Positions 27,676 to 35,885 of a stretch of DNA of 37,902 nucleotides are shown here, in pieces. Each line of letters begins with the position of its first letter. Position 1 is the stretch's first letter. The position numbers and the translations under genes are program-made. This DNA is from Mycobacterium sp. UM_WGJ (GTDB lineage Bacteria > Actinomycetota > Actinomycetes > Mycobacteriales > Mycobacteriaceae). The notes under the pieces were generated by a model. The model had not been told where the DNA came from, did no database searches, and was given only the letters and a program-made list of their open reading frames with translations. The DNA lies in NCBI RefSeq assembly GCF_000455125.1, contig NZ_AUWR01000031.1, positions 1-37,902 on the forward strand, written 5' to 3'.

Positions 27676-28254
27676 ATGGCCACGTCGGACGCAGTTGGCG
27701 GGTCGGGTGGCAATCCCCGGCTGTCCGTGCAGGACTGGGTGCAAGCCGGCTTCCGGATTCTGGCCGAAGACGGGCTCAAGGCGCTGACCATCGACCGGCT
27801 TTGCAAACGGCTCGGGGTCACCAAAGGCAGCTTTTACTGGCATTTCGCCGACATGAAGGCCTACCGCCAGGGACTGGTCGACACCTGGGCGACCGTGCGC
27901 GACTCCGAACGCGGCGACTTCGATGCGCTGTCGGAACTGCCGCCGCGTGAGCGGTTGTCGCGCATGATGACCGCCCTGGTCGGGCCCGCGCATTGGATGC
28001 TCGAACGTGCGATGCGCGAATGGGCGCGGTCGGAGGACAGCGTCGCCGCGGCGGTACGCAGCTCGGATCGGCGGGTGCTCCAAGCGGTTCGGCAGGTGTT
28101 TCTCGACGACGGCTTCGACGCAGACGAGGCCGAGATGCGTGCCAACGCAACGTTCGCCGCCGGAATCGGGTTTCTGCATCTGGCCGGGTCGGCGCCGAGC
28201 TCATCGGCCGCGGGACGGCGAGAACAGTTCCTGGACGTCATGCTTCGCCACTGA
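27676..28254 (+). CDS. TetR-family transcriptional regulator
   Basis: A 192-residue TetR-type repressor. The DNA-binding domain spans about residues 16-62; its helix-turn-helix is LTIDRLCKRLGVTKGSFYWHFADMKAY at about 38-64, a clear family signature. The C-terminal helices form the ligand and dimer domain. They include HWMLERAMREWARSEDSVAAAV and FLDDGFDADEAEMRA, which resemble a TetR C-terminal subfamily linked to lipid metabolism genes. It lies 15 bases after the decarboxylase and 33 bases before a flavoenzyme gene on the same strand. A perfect palindrome in that gap is a likely operator, so the regulator probably controls the downstream pair. The ligand is unknown. Confidence 0.9.
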   Translation: MATSDAVGGSGGNPRLSVQDWVQAGFRILAEDGLKALTIDRLCKRLGVTKGSFYWHFADMKAYRQGLVDTWATVRDSERGDFDALSELPPRERLSRMMTALVGPAHWMLERAMREWARSEDSVAAAVRSSDRRVLQAVRQVFLDDGFDADEAEMRANATFAAGIGFLHLAGSAPSSSAAGRREQFLDVMLRH

Positions 28255-28257
28255 CGT

Positions 28258-28275
28258 CCATACCAAAAGGTATGG
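28258..28275. promoter_or_regulatory. Palindromic TetR operator candidate
   Basis: CCATACC (28258-28264) and GGTATGG (28269-28275) form a perfect 7-bp inverted repeat around AAAA. It lies between the tetR stop and the flavoenzyme ATG at 28288. TATGGT (28271-28276) and TACGGT (28276-28281) could be the -10 element, overlapping or touching the right half, so a bound regulator would block RNA polymerase. TACGGT lies 6 bases before the ATG and there is no ribosome-binding site, pointing to a leaderless message. Confidence 0.65.
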
Positions 28276-28287
28276 TACGGTCCGACC

Positions 28288-29448
28288 ATGGCGACCACGA
28301 TGGCACCGGTGGTGTCCGAGGAATTCATCTCCCGACTGGCGCAGCGCGCCGCGGCGGCCGAGGAGCTGCGCCGACTGCCGGCAGACACCGTCGACGAATT
28401 CCGAAAGTCCGGGCTGGCCGACCTGCTCTTGCCGGCACGCTACGGCGGACGCCAGGCCGAGTTTCCCGAGATCCTCGACCCGATTCGGCGCATGGCGCAT
28501 GGCTGCGCGTCGAGTGCCTGGACGCTCGGCTTCTACATCCTGCACAACTGGATGCTGGCGCTCTTCGGTGAGCAGGCCCAGGACGAGGTGTTCGCCGACG
28601 GGCCGGTGCTGTGCCCGGCGCCGTTGGCGCCGACCGGACGCGGCGTGCCCGACGGTGACGGAATCCGGCTGTCCGGGCGTTGGTCATGGGCGACCGGGGT
28701 GATGGATGCCGACTGGATCATGGTCGGAGCGATCTGCGGTCCCGACGACGGCCCTTACCCTGCGCTGGTGCTGCTCCCGGCGGCCGACATTCACATCGAG
28801 GATGTCTGGCACACCGCGGGCATGCGGGCCACCGGTTCCAACGATGTCGTCATCGAGGATGTGTTAGTCCCGTCGCACCGGCTGGTCAAGGTCGTCGACA
28901 TCTACTCCGGTACCGCGCCCGGCGCCGAGCTGCACGACGGCTCGGCGTACCGGTGGCCGATGGTCCCGGCGCTGGCCCTGGTCGCCGCGATGCCCGCCCT
29001 CGGGTCGGCCGAATGGGTCGCCGACTTGTTCGCCGAGCGCTTGGCCGGACGGGTCCTGGCGTATTCCGGTGCCGCGCAGAAGAATCAGCCGGCGGCCCAG
29101 ATTCGCCTCGGTGATGCGCGGGTTCGGCTGCGTGCGCTGCGCGGCTTGCTCGGCGACACTGTCGGCCGGATTCAAGGTGCGGTGGACGCGCGGGAGCGGA
29201 TCGGCCGTTCCACTCGGGCCGATGCCCGGGCGGCGGCCGCGTACATCGTCCACGAATCCCGCGCCGTGATCGCCGATCTGCTCGAAGCCTCCGGTGCCAG
29301 TGCGCAGTTCGTAACCAGCCCGCTGCAGCGCGCCAAACGCGATGTCGACGTGATCTGCGGGCACGTAGTCTTCGACTACGACGTGGCACGCGAGTTGTCT
29401 GGCGCACTCGAGGCCGGCGTGAAGATCTCACCGATCTCGATGATCTGA
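28288..29448 (+). CDS. Acyl-CoA-dehydrogenase-fold flavoenzyme, HsaA/DszC-like monooxygenase
   Basis: A 386-residue protein with the acyl-CoA dehydrogenase fold but with the type 2 C-terminal domain found in reduced-flavin-dependent monooxygenases such as HsaA and DszC. The N-terminal helical part has LPADTVDEFRKSGLADLLLPARYGG (about 31-55). The middle beta domain has SGRWSWATGVMDADWIMVGAI, DVWHTAGMRATGSNDVVIEDVLVP and PSHRL. The C-terminal bundle has RSTRADARAAAAYIVHES. The catalytic Glu of true acyl-CoA dehydrogenases is not evident. It follows a TetR gene and an operator candidate. A flavodoxin-fold oxidoreductase comes 14 bases later, so the pair could act as oxygenase plus flavin reductase. 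The substrate is unknown. Confidence 0.82.
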   Translation: MATTMAPVVSEEFISRLAQRAAAAEELRRLPADTVDEFRKSGLADLLLPARYGGRQAEFPEILDPIRRMAHGCASSAWTLGFYILHNWMLALFGEQAQDEVFADGPVLCPAPLAPTGRGVPDGDGIRLSGRWSWATGVMDADWIMVGAICGPDDGPYPALVLLPAADIHIEDVWHTAGMRATGSNDVVIEDVLVPSHRLVKVVDIYSGTAPGAELHDGSAYRWPMVPALALVAAMPALGSAEWVADLFAERLAGRVLAYSGAAQKNQPAAQIRLGDARVRLRALRGLLGDTVGRIQGAVDARERIGRSTRADARAAAAYIVHESRAVIADLLEASGASAQFVTSPLQRAKRDVDVICGHVVFDYDVARELSGALEAGVKISPISMI

Positions 29449-29462
29449 CCACGAAGGGCACC

Positions 29463-30101
29463 ATGAAAACGCTGTGGGTGGAAGCGAGTCCGAAGCAAGA
29501 GCACTCGCTGTCCTCGGCACTGACCCAGGCCTTTCTGGACGCCGCGCCCGCGGCAGCGGTCGGCGACGTCGAACGGTTCTCGGTGTGGACCGACGAGATG
29601 CTGGTGTTCGGGCGCGACGCCGCATTCGCCAAGTTCGCTCCGCTCTACGGCGAACGCCGCACCCCTGAGCAGAAGCAGATCTGGTCGGGCGTGCTGGCCG
29701 AAATCGACCGGGTGCGTTCATTCGACCGGCTGGTGGTGTCGTCGCCGATGTGGAATTGGCATGTGCCGCATGCGCTGAAGGCGTGGATCGACGTCATCGT
29801 GCAACCGATGGCCAGCTTCACGCTCAACGAGCGCGGCGAACACGTAGGCACATTGGGCGAGGGCAAGCCGCTGCAACTCGTCTTGACCCGCTCCAGCGCG
29901 TACGACGGCAATCGTGCCGACCTGCAGGACTTCCAGCGCCCCTACCTGGAGTACGTGTTCACCATGCTGGGCTACAGCGTTCAGACCCTGGTCTTCGAAC
30001 CGACGACGCGCTGGACCGCCGAGGAGCGGGAGCAGATGCGCGACGCCGCCCTGGCGAAGGCTCGCCGGGCGGGCGCGAGTCTCGTGGGCGAGAGCCGCTA
30101 G
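29463..30101 (+). CDS. NAD(P)H oxidoreductase with flavodoxin-like fold (AzoR-like)
   Basis: A 212-residue protein of the FMN-dependent NADH-azoreductase/quinone reductase family. The N-terminal [21 protein letters not shown] phosphate-binding loop (about residues 5-25) and the [23 protein letters not shown] block (about 97-119) are the family signature. The end of the sheet is TRSSAYDG and the C terminus has helical FTMLGY and [12 protein letters not shown]. Such enzymes reduce quinones, azo dyes or free FMN with NAD(P)H. GAAGGG lies just upstream of the ATG at 29463. Its position 14 bases after the flavoenzyme suggests it may supply reduced flavin. It ends seven bases before a convergent hydrolase gene. 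Confidence 0.85.
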   Translation: MKTLWVEASPKQEHSLSSALTQAFLDAAPAAAVGDVERFSVWTDEMLVFGRDAAFAKFAPLYGERRTPEQKQIWSGVLAEIDRVRSFDRLVVSSPMWNWHVPHALKAWIDVIVQPMASFTLNERGEHVGTLGEGKPLQLVLTRSSAYDGNRADLQDFQRPYLEYVFTMLGYSVQTLVFEPTTRWTAEEREQMRDAALAKARRAGASLVGESR

Positions 30102-30108
30102 ACCGGGC

Positions 30109-31311
30109 TCACAGACCCAGCGCCGCGTAGGTCCGGCGGACGAACTTCGGCTGCGCCACCCGCAGTTTGGCGATCGAGGTATTGCCGGCGACCGCGACGG
30201 CCATGTCGGCGGAGAGCGTCGGAGAGTTCTGGACCAGATAGATCAGGATCAGGTCCGCGGCCGGATCCGCCTGCCACCACGTGCCGTAGGCGCCCGGCCA
30301 GCCGAACGCGCCCGCACCGCCCGGTCCGAACAGCGGCTGGGACTTCGCCGGGTCGGTCACCACCGACAGGTTGAGACCGAACCCGCGACCGACCCAGAAC
30401 GGGGCGCCCAGGAACGCGTGCCGCTTCTGGTCGTCGGTGAGCTGATCGGTGCGCATCGCCCGCGCGGATTCCGCCGAGAGCACCCGGGTGCCGTCGAACA
30501 TGCCGTCGGCCAGCAACATCCGGGCGAACGCCAGGTAGTCGTCGGCGGTGGACATCAACCCGCCCCCGGCGTTGGGAAACGCCGGCATCGCGATCGGTAC
30601 CGGACCCATCGCGTCGTCGCGCAGCGTGTCCCCCTCGACGCGATACATGGTGGCGCTGCGCCCACGTGCCTGCGTAGTGACGCAGAAGCCGGTGTCGGTC
30701 ATTCCCAGCGGGCCCAGGATCCGGTCCTCGATCACCTGGGGCAGTGGCTTGCCCTCGATCCGCGACAGCAGCACGCCCAGCACGTCGGTGCCGTGGCCGT
30801 AGGTCATGCGCTCACCGGGCTGATCCACCAGGGGCAACGCCGCCAGCGCGGTCAGCCAGGCTTCGGGTCCGCGACCGAAGGGCAGTCGCTGGTATTCCCG
30901 CGCGATCGGACCGGGTACGGAAAATCCGTAGCCGATGCCGCAGCGGTGGGTCATCAGGTCGTCGACCGTGATCGCGCGCCGGGCCGCGGTGGTCGATTCC
31001 AGCGAACCGGCCGGGTCGACCAGCACCCGCGGCGCCGCGAACTCCGGCAGCCAGTGGGCGATCGGGTCGGTCAGCCGCAGCCGTCCTTCGTCGACCAGGG
31101 TCATCGCGGCGGCGATGGTGACCGGCTTGGTCATGGAGGCGATCCGGAAGACCGTGTCGCGGGTCATCGGAAGGCCGGCGCCGACATCGCGGTGGCCGAT
31201 CTCGTTGACCTGCAGCACCGAGCCGCGCTGCCAGACCAGCGTCACCACGCCGGCCAGCAGGCCGGTGTCGCAGGCCTCGCGCAGGGGCGCCTGATTCGGG
31301 TCGAGATTCAC
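30109..31311 (-). CDS. Serine beta-lactamase-fold hydrolase (family VIII esterase / class C-like)
   Basis: A 400-residue serine hydrolase of the beta-lactamase/penicillin-binding superfamily. The nucleophile motif SMTK gives S59 and K62. Y171 in MTYGHGTD is the second-motif Tyr, and [12 protein letters not shown] lies between. Near the C terminus [22 protein letters not shown] stands in the place of the KTG loop. The pattern is that of family VIII esterases such as EstB and of many mycobacterial Lip proteins, more than of true beta-lactamases. No signal peptide is visible, so it is probably cytoplasmic. The GTG start (31309-31311) lies 111 bases from the divergent pyrR. It is convergent with the oxidoreductase gene. 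Confidence 0.88.
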   Translation of the reverse strand: MNLDPNQAPLREACDTGLLAGVVTLVWQRGSVLQVNEIGHRDVGAGLPMTRDTVFRIASMTKPVTIAAAMTLVDEGRLRLTDPIAHWLPEFAAPRVLVDPAGSLESTTAARRAITVDDLMTHRCGIGYGFSVPGPIAREYQRLPFGRGPEAWLTALAALPLVDQPGERMTYGHGTDVLGVLLSRIEGKPLPQVIEDRILGPLGMTDTGFCVTTQARGRSATMYRVEGDTLRDDAMGPVPIAMPAFPNAGGGLMSTADDYLAFARMLLADGMFDGTRVLSAESARAMRTDQLTDDQKRHAFLGAPFWVGRGFGLNLSVVTDPAKSQPLFGPGGAGAFGWPGAYGTWWQADPAADLILIYLVQNSPTLSADMAVAVAGNTSIAKLRVAQPKFVRRTYAALGL

Positions 31312-31349
31312 CCGGTCAGGTTAGCGGCGACCGCAAGCGCGGCGGGTGT

Positions 31350-31355
31350 TAGGCT
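31350..31355 (+). promoter_or_regulatory. Extended -10 promoter of the pyr operon
   Basis: TGTTAGGCT (31347-31355) contains an extended -10 (TG-N-TAGGCT). Transcription would begin near 31361 and give a leader of about 60 nt ahead of pyrR. I see no strong -35 element, which is acceptable for extended -10 promoters. Confidence 0.45.
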
Positions 31356-31383
31356 ACCCGGCAGTTCGACATCCTTTAATGAG

Positions 31384-31408
31384 CCGTCCTGCGAGGCGGA
31401 GAAGGAGG
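31384..31408 (+). promoter_or_regulatory. PyrR-binding loop and pyr ribosome-binding site
   Basis: TCCTGCGAGGC at 31387-31397 matches the core of the PyrR-binding loop known from Bacillus (UCCNGNGAGGY). CCG (31384-31386) and CGG (31397-31399) can close the hairpin. The strong Shine-Dalgarno AAGGAGG (31402-31408) follows directly. In M. smegmatis PyrR represses the pyr operon at the level of translation, so UMP/UTP-loaded PyrR bound here could block ribosome access. GTCCTGCG occurs twice, at 31386-31393 and 31408-31415, on either side of the ribosome-binding site. Confidence 0.7.
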
Positions 31409-31422
31409 TCCTGCGGTTTCGC

Positions 31423-31995
31423 ATGGGCGCTGCCGGTAATTCCAGCACCGACCGGGAATTGATGTCCTCGGCGGATGTGGGTCGCACTGTTTCTCGGATC
31501 GCACATCAGATCATCGAGAAGACGGCCTTAGACGACCCCGATAGAGCCAACTCCCCGCGCGTCGTGCTGTTGGGCATACCCACCCGCGGCGTCACCCTGG
31601 CCCAGCGGCTGGCCGCCAAGATCAGCGAATTCTGCGGAGTTGATGTCGCGCACGGAGCGCTGGACATCACGTTGTACCGCGACGACCTCATGCGTCAGCC
31701 CCCGCGGCCGCTGGAGCCCACCTCGATTCCGGCGGGCGGCATCGACGACGCGTGCGTGATCCTGGTCGACGACGTGCTCTTCGCCGGCCGATCGGTGCGG
31801 GCCGCACTGGACGCGTTGCGCGACGTGGGGCGACCCCGGATCGTGCAGCTGGCTGTGCTGGTGGACCGCGGCCACCGCGAGCTGCCGGTGCGCGCCGACT
31901 ATGTCGGCAAGAACGTGCCGACCGCCCGCGGCGAAAGCGTGCACGTACTACTGGCTGAACACGACGGCCGCGACCAGGTGGTGATTACCCGATGA
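31423..31995 (+). CDS. pyrR: PyrR: pyr operon regulator / uracil phosphoribosyltransferase
   Basis: A 190-residue phosphoribosyltransferase-fold protein that senses UMP/UTP and binds pyr mRNA; in many species it also makes UMP from uracil and [17 protein letters not shown] near residues 25-37, [14 protein letters not shown] near 51-64, [11 protein letters not shown] and the PRPP-binding loop [21 protein letters not shown] match M. tuberculosis PyrR (193 residues). The ATG at 31423 ([14 protein letters not shown]) is the family start, although the frame is open far upstream through the hydrolase gene. AAGGAGG lies 14 bases before the ATG, rather far. It is the first gene of the pyr operon and overlaps pyrB (ATGA). 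Confidence 0.95.
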   Translation: MGAAGNSSTDRELMSSADVGRTVSRIAHQIIEKTALDDPDRANSPRVVLLGIPTRGVTLAQRLAAKISEFCGVDVAHGALDITLYRDDLMRQPPRPLEPTSIPAGGIDDACVILVDDVLFAGRSVRAALDALRDVGRPRIVQLAVLVDRGHRELPVRADYVGKNVPTARGESVHVLLAEHDGRDQVVITR

Positions 31996-32963
31996 GCACC
32001 AGGCATCTGCTGGCAGCCGGCGATTTGAGCCGTGATGAGGCCACCGCGATCCTCGACGACGCCGACCGTTTCGCTCAGGCGCTGGTGGGACGCGAGGTCA
32101 AAAAGCTGCCCACCCTGCGCGGGCGCACCGTGATCACCATGTTCTACGAGAACTCCACCCGGACCCGGGTCTCGTTCGAGGTGGCCGGCAAGTGGATGAG
32201 CGCCGACGTGATCAACGTGTCGGCGTCGGGATCCTCGGTCAACAAGGGCGAGTCGCTGCGCGACACCGCGTTGACATTGCGCGCTGCCGGCGCCGACGCG
32301 CTGATCATCCGGCACCCGTCCTCGGGGGCGGCGCACCTGCTCGCCGAGTGGACCGCGCGCGCCGAGGAGACCGGGCCGTCGGTGATCAACGCCGGCGACG
32401 GTACCCACGAACACCCGACCCAGGCGCTGCTGGACGCGCTGACGCTGCGCCAACGACTCGGCGGAATCGAGGGCCGACGGGTGGTGATCGTCGGCGACAT
32501 CGTGCACAGCCGGGTGGCCCGCTCCAACGTGCAACTGCTGGCCACCCTCGGCGCAGAGGTGGTGCTGGTCGCCCCGCCGACGCTGTTGCCGGCCGGGGTC
32601 AGCGACTGGCCGGTGACCGTGAGTTACGACCTCGACGCCGAGCTGCCCGCGGCCGACGCGGTGCTGATGCTGCGGGTGCAGGCCGAGCGGATGACCGGCG
32701 GATTCTTCCCGTCTACGCGGGAGTACTCGGTGCGGTACGGGCTCTCGGAGAAGCGCCGGGCGATGCTGCCCGACCACGCGGTGGTGCTGCACCCCGGTCC
32801 GATGCTGCGCGGCATGGAGATCTCCTCGTCGGTCGCTGACTCGTCGCAATCCGCGGTGCTGCAACAGGTTTCCAACGGCGTGCACGTGCGCATGGCGGTG
32901 CTGTTCCATCTGCTGGTGGGCAGCGGATCCGCGGGGTCGGCTGGAGAGGAAGCAGCGTTGTGA
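31992..32963 (+). CDS. pyrB: Aspartate carbamoyltransferase catalytic chain
   Basis: A 323-residue ATCase that joins carbamoyl phosphate and aspartate into carbamoyl aspartate. The carbamoyl-phosphate loop STRTR is at 55-59. [54 protein letters not shown] and [11 protein letters not shown] follow in the usual order. No regulatory PyrI chain is found nearby, as is normal in actinobacteria. It overlaps pyrR by four bases at the start (ATGA) and pyrC by four bases at the end (GTGA). Confidence 0.96.
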   Translation: MSTRHLLAAGDLSRDEATAILDDADRFAQALVGREVKKLPTLRGRTVITMFYENSTRTRVSFEVAGKWMSADVINVSASGSSVNKGESLRDTALTLRAAGADALIIRHPSSGAAHLLAEWTARAEETGPSVINAGDGTHEHPTQALLDALTLRQRLGGIEGRRVVIVGDIVHSRVARSNVQLLATLGAEVVLVAPPTLLPAGVSDWPVTVSYDLDAELPAADAVLMLRVQAERMTGGFFPSTREYSVRYGLSEKRRAMLPDHAVVLHPGPMLRGMEISSSVADSSQSAVLQQVSNGVHVRMAVLFHLLVGSGSAGSAGEEAAL

Positions 32964-34252
32964 GCGTGCTGATCCGCGGAGTACGGTGCTACGGCGAAGG
33001 CGACCAGGTCGACGTCCTGGTGCAAGACGGCCAGATCGTGCAGATCGGGACCGGTCTGTCCGTACCGGACGGCGCTGAGGTCATCGACGCGCCCGGACAG
33101 GTGTTGCTGCCGGGCTTCGTCGACCTGCACACCCATCTGCGTGAACCGGGACGCGAATACGCCGAGGACATCGAAACCGGCTCGGCGGCGGCGGCCCTGG
33201 GCGGCTACACCGCGGTGTTCGCGATGGCCAACACCGATCCGGTGGCCGACTCTCCGGTGGTCACCGACCATGTCTGGCAGCGCGGCCAGCAGATCGGCCT
33301 GGTCGACGTGCACCCGGTCGGCGCAGTCACGGTCGGGCTGGGCGGCACGCAGCTGACAGAGATGGGCATGATGGCCGCCGGCACCGCCGGTGTTCGGATG
33401 TTCTCCGACGACGGTGTCTGTGTGGACCACCCGCTGGTGATGCGCCGCGCGCTGGAGTACGCGACCGGACTGGGGGTGTTGATCGCCCAGCACGCCGAGG
33501 AGCCACGGCTGACTGTCGGCTCGGTCGCCCACGAGGGGCCCAACGCGGCCCGGTTGGGCCTGGCCGGCTGGCCGCGCGTCGCCGAAGAGTCGATTGTGGC
33601 TCGAGACGTCCTGCTGGCCCGCGACGCCGGCGCCCGACTGCACATCTGCCATGCGTCCACCGCCGGCACCGTGGAGCTGCTGAAGTGGGCGAAGGCGCAA
33701 GGTATCTCGGTGAGCGCCGAAGTCACTCCGCACCACCTGATGCTCGATGACTGCCGGCTCGCCGACTACGACGGACGCAACCGGGTCAACCCGCCGCTGC
33801 GCGAGGCCTCCGACACCGAGGCGCTGCGTCAGGCGTTGGCCGACGGCGTGATCGATTGCGTGGCCACCGATCACGCCCCGCACGCCGAACACGAGAAGAC
33901 CTGCGAATTCGCCTCCGCCCGGCCCGGGATGCTGGGCCTGCAGACCGCGCTTTCGGTGGTGGTGGCCACCATGGTGCAGACCGGTCGGCTGACCTGGCGT
34001 GACGTGGCCCGGGTGATGAGCGAGCGGCCCGCGCAGATCGTCGGTCTGCCGGATCAGGGCCGTCCACTGGAGGTGGGCGAGCCGGCCAACCTGACCGTCA
34101 TCGATCCCGACACCACCTGGGTGGTCGCCGGTGCGCAACTGGCCAGCCGTTCGGACAACACCCCCTATGAGGAGATGACCCTGCCCGCGACCGTCACCGC
34201 GACCCTGCTGCGTGGCCGGATCACCGCCCGGGACGGGAAGAGCCCGGTATGA
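32960..34252 (+). CDS. pyrC: Dihydroorotase
   Basis: A 430-residue class I dihydroorotase, a zinc amidohydrolase that closes carbamoyl aspartate to dihydroorotate. The metal-binding [10 protein letters not shown] lies near residues 55-64. [12 protein letters not shown], the block starting [37 protein letters not shown] and [14 protein letters not shown] hold the other ligands and the catalytic Asp. The length is typical. The GTG start overlaps the pyrB stop, and the stop overlaps the start of a small membrane protein (ATGA). Confidence 0.96.
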   Translation: MSVLIRGVRCYGEGDQVDVLVQDGQIVQIGTGLSVPDGAEVIDAPGQVLLPGFVDLHTHLREPGREYAEDIETGSAAAALGGYTAVFAMANTDPVADSPVVTDHVWQRGQQIGLVDVHPVGAVTVGLGGTQLTEMGMMAAGTAGVRMFSDDGVCVDHPLVMRRALEYATGLGVLIAQHAEEPRLTVGSVAHEGPNAARLGLAGWPRVAEESIVARDVLLARDAGARLHICHASTAGTVELLKWAKAQGISVSAEVTPHHLMLDDCRLADYDGRNRVNPPLREASDTEALRQALADGVIDCVATDHAPHAEHEKTCEFASARPGMLGLQTALSVVVATMVQTGRLTWRDVARVMSERPAQIVGLPDQGRPLEVGEPANLTVIDPDTTWVVAGAQLASRSDNTPYEEMTLPATVTATLLRGRITARDGKSPV

Positions 34253-34767
34253 ACACGCCCACGCTGATCGGCTCGCTGGTCTTCGCGTTTCTGCTGGTGG
34301 TGCTGATAGGCGTGGTGATCCGGTTGATGATGCGCGGTTGGCGCCGTCGCGGCCAGCTGCAGGACGCGCTGATCGGAACGCTGCCCACGGTGCCCGACAC
34401 GGTGGGGGCACCGACTGTGGCCGCCACCCGCGGGCAGTATCTGGGCTGCACGCTGGCCCCGAAGTGGAATGACCGGGTGGTGGTCGGCGACCTGGGTTAT
34501 CGCACCAAGGCGGTGCTGACCCGCTACCCCGAGGGAATCATGGTGCAGCGCAGCGGCGCTCGGCCGATCTGGATCCCTGCGGAGACGGTGATCGCCGTTC
34601 GCGCCGAACGCGGCATCGCCGGGCGCACGATTCCAACGCGCAGCCACGACGGAGTGCTGGCGATCCGCTGGCAACTGCCGTCGGGCACCGAGATAGACAC
34701 CGGCTTCCGCGCGGACGACCGCGCTGAGCACAGCCGCTGGTTAGCAGAAGAGGAAGACGACAGATGA
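34249..34767 (+). CDS. Small membrane protein of the mycobacterial pyr operon (Rv1382-like)
   Basis: A 172-residue protein with one N-terminal transmembrane helix (about 5-25, [15 protein letters not shown]), a basic stretch, and a cytoplasmic beta-rich domain with a PH-like look ([31 protein letters not shown], read in blocks at about 92-122). It corresponds by position and length to M. tuberculosis Rv1382, which also sits between pyrC and carA. The function is unknown to me; the fixed place in the operon suggests a link to pyrimidine synthesis or simply conserved order. Both ends overlap its neighbours by four bases (ATGA), so it is translationally coupled to pyrC and carA. Confidence 0.8.
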   Translation: MNTPTLIGSLVFAFLLVVLIGVVIRLMMRGWRRRGQLQDALIGTLPTVPDTVGAPTVAATRGQYLGCTLAPKWNDRVVVGDLGYRTKAVLTRYPEGIMVQRSGARPIWIPAETVIAVRAERGIAGRTIPTRSHDGVLAIRWQLPSGTEIDTGFRADDRAEHSRWLAEEEDDR

Positions 34768-35885
34768 ACTCGCGTGCGGTGCTGGTTCTCGAGGACGGCC
34801 GGACGTTCACCGGAACGCCGTTCGGGGCCGTGGGACAGACCCTGGGTGAGGCGGTGTTCTCCACCGGCATGTCCGGCTATCAGGAGACCCTGACCGATCC
34901 CAGTTACCACCGGCAGATCGTGGTGGCCACCGCCCCGCAGATCGGCAACACCGGCTGGAACCGCGAGGACGGGGAGAGCCGCGACGACAAGATCTGGGTG
35001 GCGGGCTATGTGGTGCGCGACCCGTCGCCGCGGGCGTCGAACTGGCGGGCCACCGGAACCCTCGACGACGAGCTGGTCCGTCAGGGCATCGTCGGTATCG
35101 CCGGGGTCGACACCCGGACCATCGTGCGCCACCTGCGCAATCACGGCTCGATGAAGGCCGGGGTGTTCTCCGGTGACGCGCTGGAATCACCGGATGAGTT
35201 GGTGACCCGGGTCCGCGAGCAGCCGTCGATGCTCGGCGCCGACCTCGCCGGCCAGGTCAGCACCGACGCCGGATACGTGGTGGAACCCGAGGGCGCACAC
35301 CGGTTCACCATCGCCGCGCTGGACCTGGGCATCAAGACCAACACGCCGCGCAACTTCTCGCGGCGCGGAATCCGCAGCCACGTGCTGCCGTCGTCGGTCG
35401 ACTTCGCACAGATCGCCGACCTGAAGCCAGACGGAGTGTTCCTGTCCAACGGGCCCGGGGACCCGGCCACCGCGGAGGCGATGGTGGCGTTGACCCGCGA
35501 GGTGCTCGGCGCCGGAATCCCGTTGTTCGGAATCTGTTTCGGTAACCAGATCCTGGGCCGCGCACTGGGTCTGAACACCTACAAGATGACGTTCGGCCAC
35601 CGCGGCATCAACATCCCGGTGATCGACCACGCCACCGGCCGGGTGGCGGTGACCGCGCAGAACCACGGCTTCGCCTTGGAGGGCGAAGCAGGCCAACGCT
35701 TTGACACCGACTTCGGCCCGGCGGTGGTCAGCCACACCTGCGCCAACGACGGAGTCGTCGAGGGCGTCAAGCTCGCCGACGGCCGGGCGTTCTCGGTGCA
35801 GTACCACCCGGAGGCCGCGGCCGGACCGCATGACGCGGAATACCTGTTCGACCAGTTCGTCGACCTGATGGCAGGGGAGAAGTAA
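34764..35885 (+). CDS. carA: Carbamoyl-phosphate synthase small (glutaminase) subunit
   Basis: A 373-residue subunit that splits glutamine and channels ammonia to CarB. The N-terminal CPSase_sm domain has [33 protein letters not shown] and [18 protein letters not shown]. The class I glutaminase domain has GPGDPAT, the nucleophile C258 in FGICFGNQ, and the His/Glu pair in [12 protein letters not shown]. The length is normal. It overlaps the preceding gene by four bases, and its TAA shares one base with the carB ATG (TAATG). Confidence 0.97.
   Translation: MNSRAVLVLEDGRTFTGTPFGAVGQTLGEAVFSTGMSGYQETLTDPSYHRQIVVATAPQIGNTGWNREDGESRDDKIWVAGYVVRDPSPRASNWRATGTLDDELVRQGIVGIAGVDTRTIVRHLRNHGSMKAGVFSGDALESPDELVTRVREQPSMLGADLAGQVSTDAGYVVEPEGAHRFTIAALDLGIKTNTPRNFSRRGIRSHVLPSSVDFAQIADLKPDGVFLSNGPGDPATAEAMVALTREVLGAGIPLFGICFGNQILGRALGLNTYKMTFGHRGINIPVIDHATGRVAVTAQNHGFALEGEAGQRFDTDFGPAVVSHTCANDGVVEGVKLADGRAFSVQYHPEAAAGPHDAEYLFDQFVDLMAGEK

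Noticed and set aside
26740-28179. A 479-residue open frame antisense to the decarboxylase end and tetR
   Set aside because: It covers coding sequence of two recognised proteins and has no domain.
29914-31422. Long in-frame extension upstream of pyrR
   Set aside because: The frame passes antisense through the serine hydrolase gene. Family comparison, the leader and the ribosome-binding site place the pyrR start at 31423.
32624-34411. A 595-residue open frame antisense to pyrB and pyrC
   Set aside because: Same GC-driven artefact; the sense genes are unmistakable.
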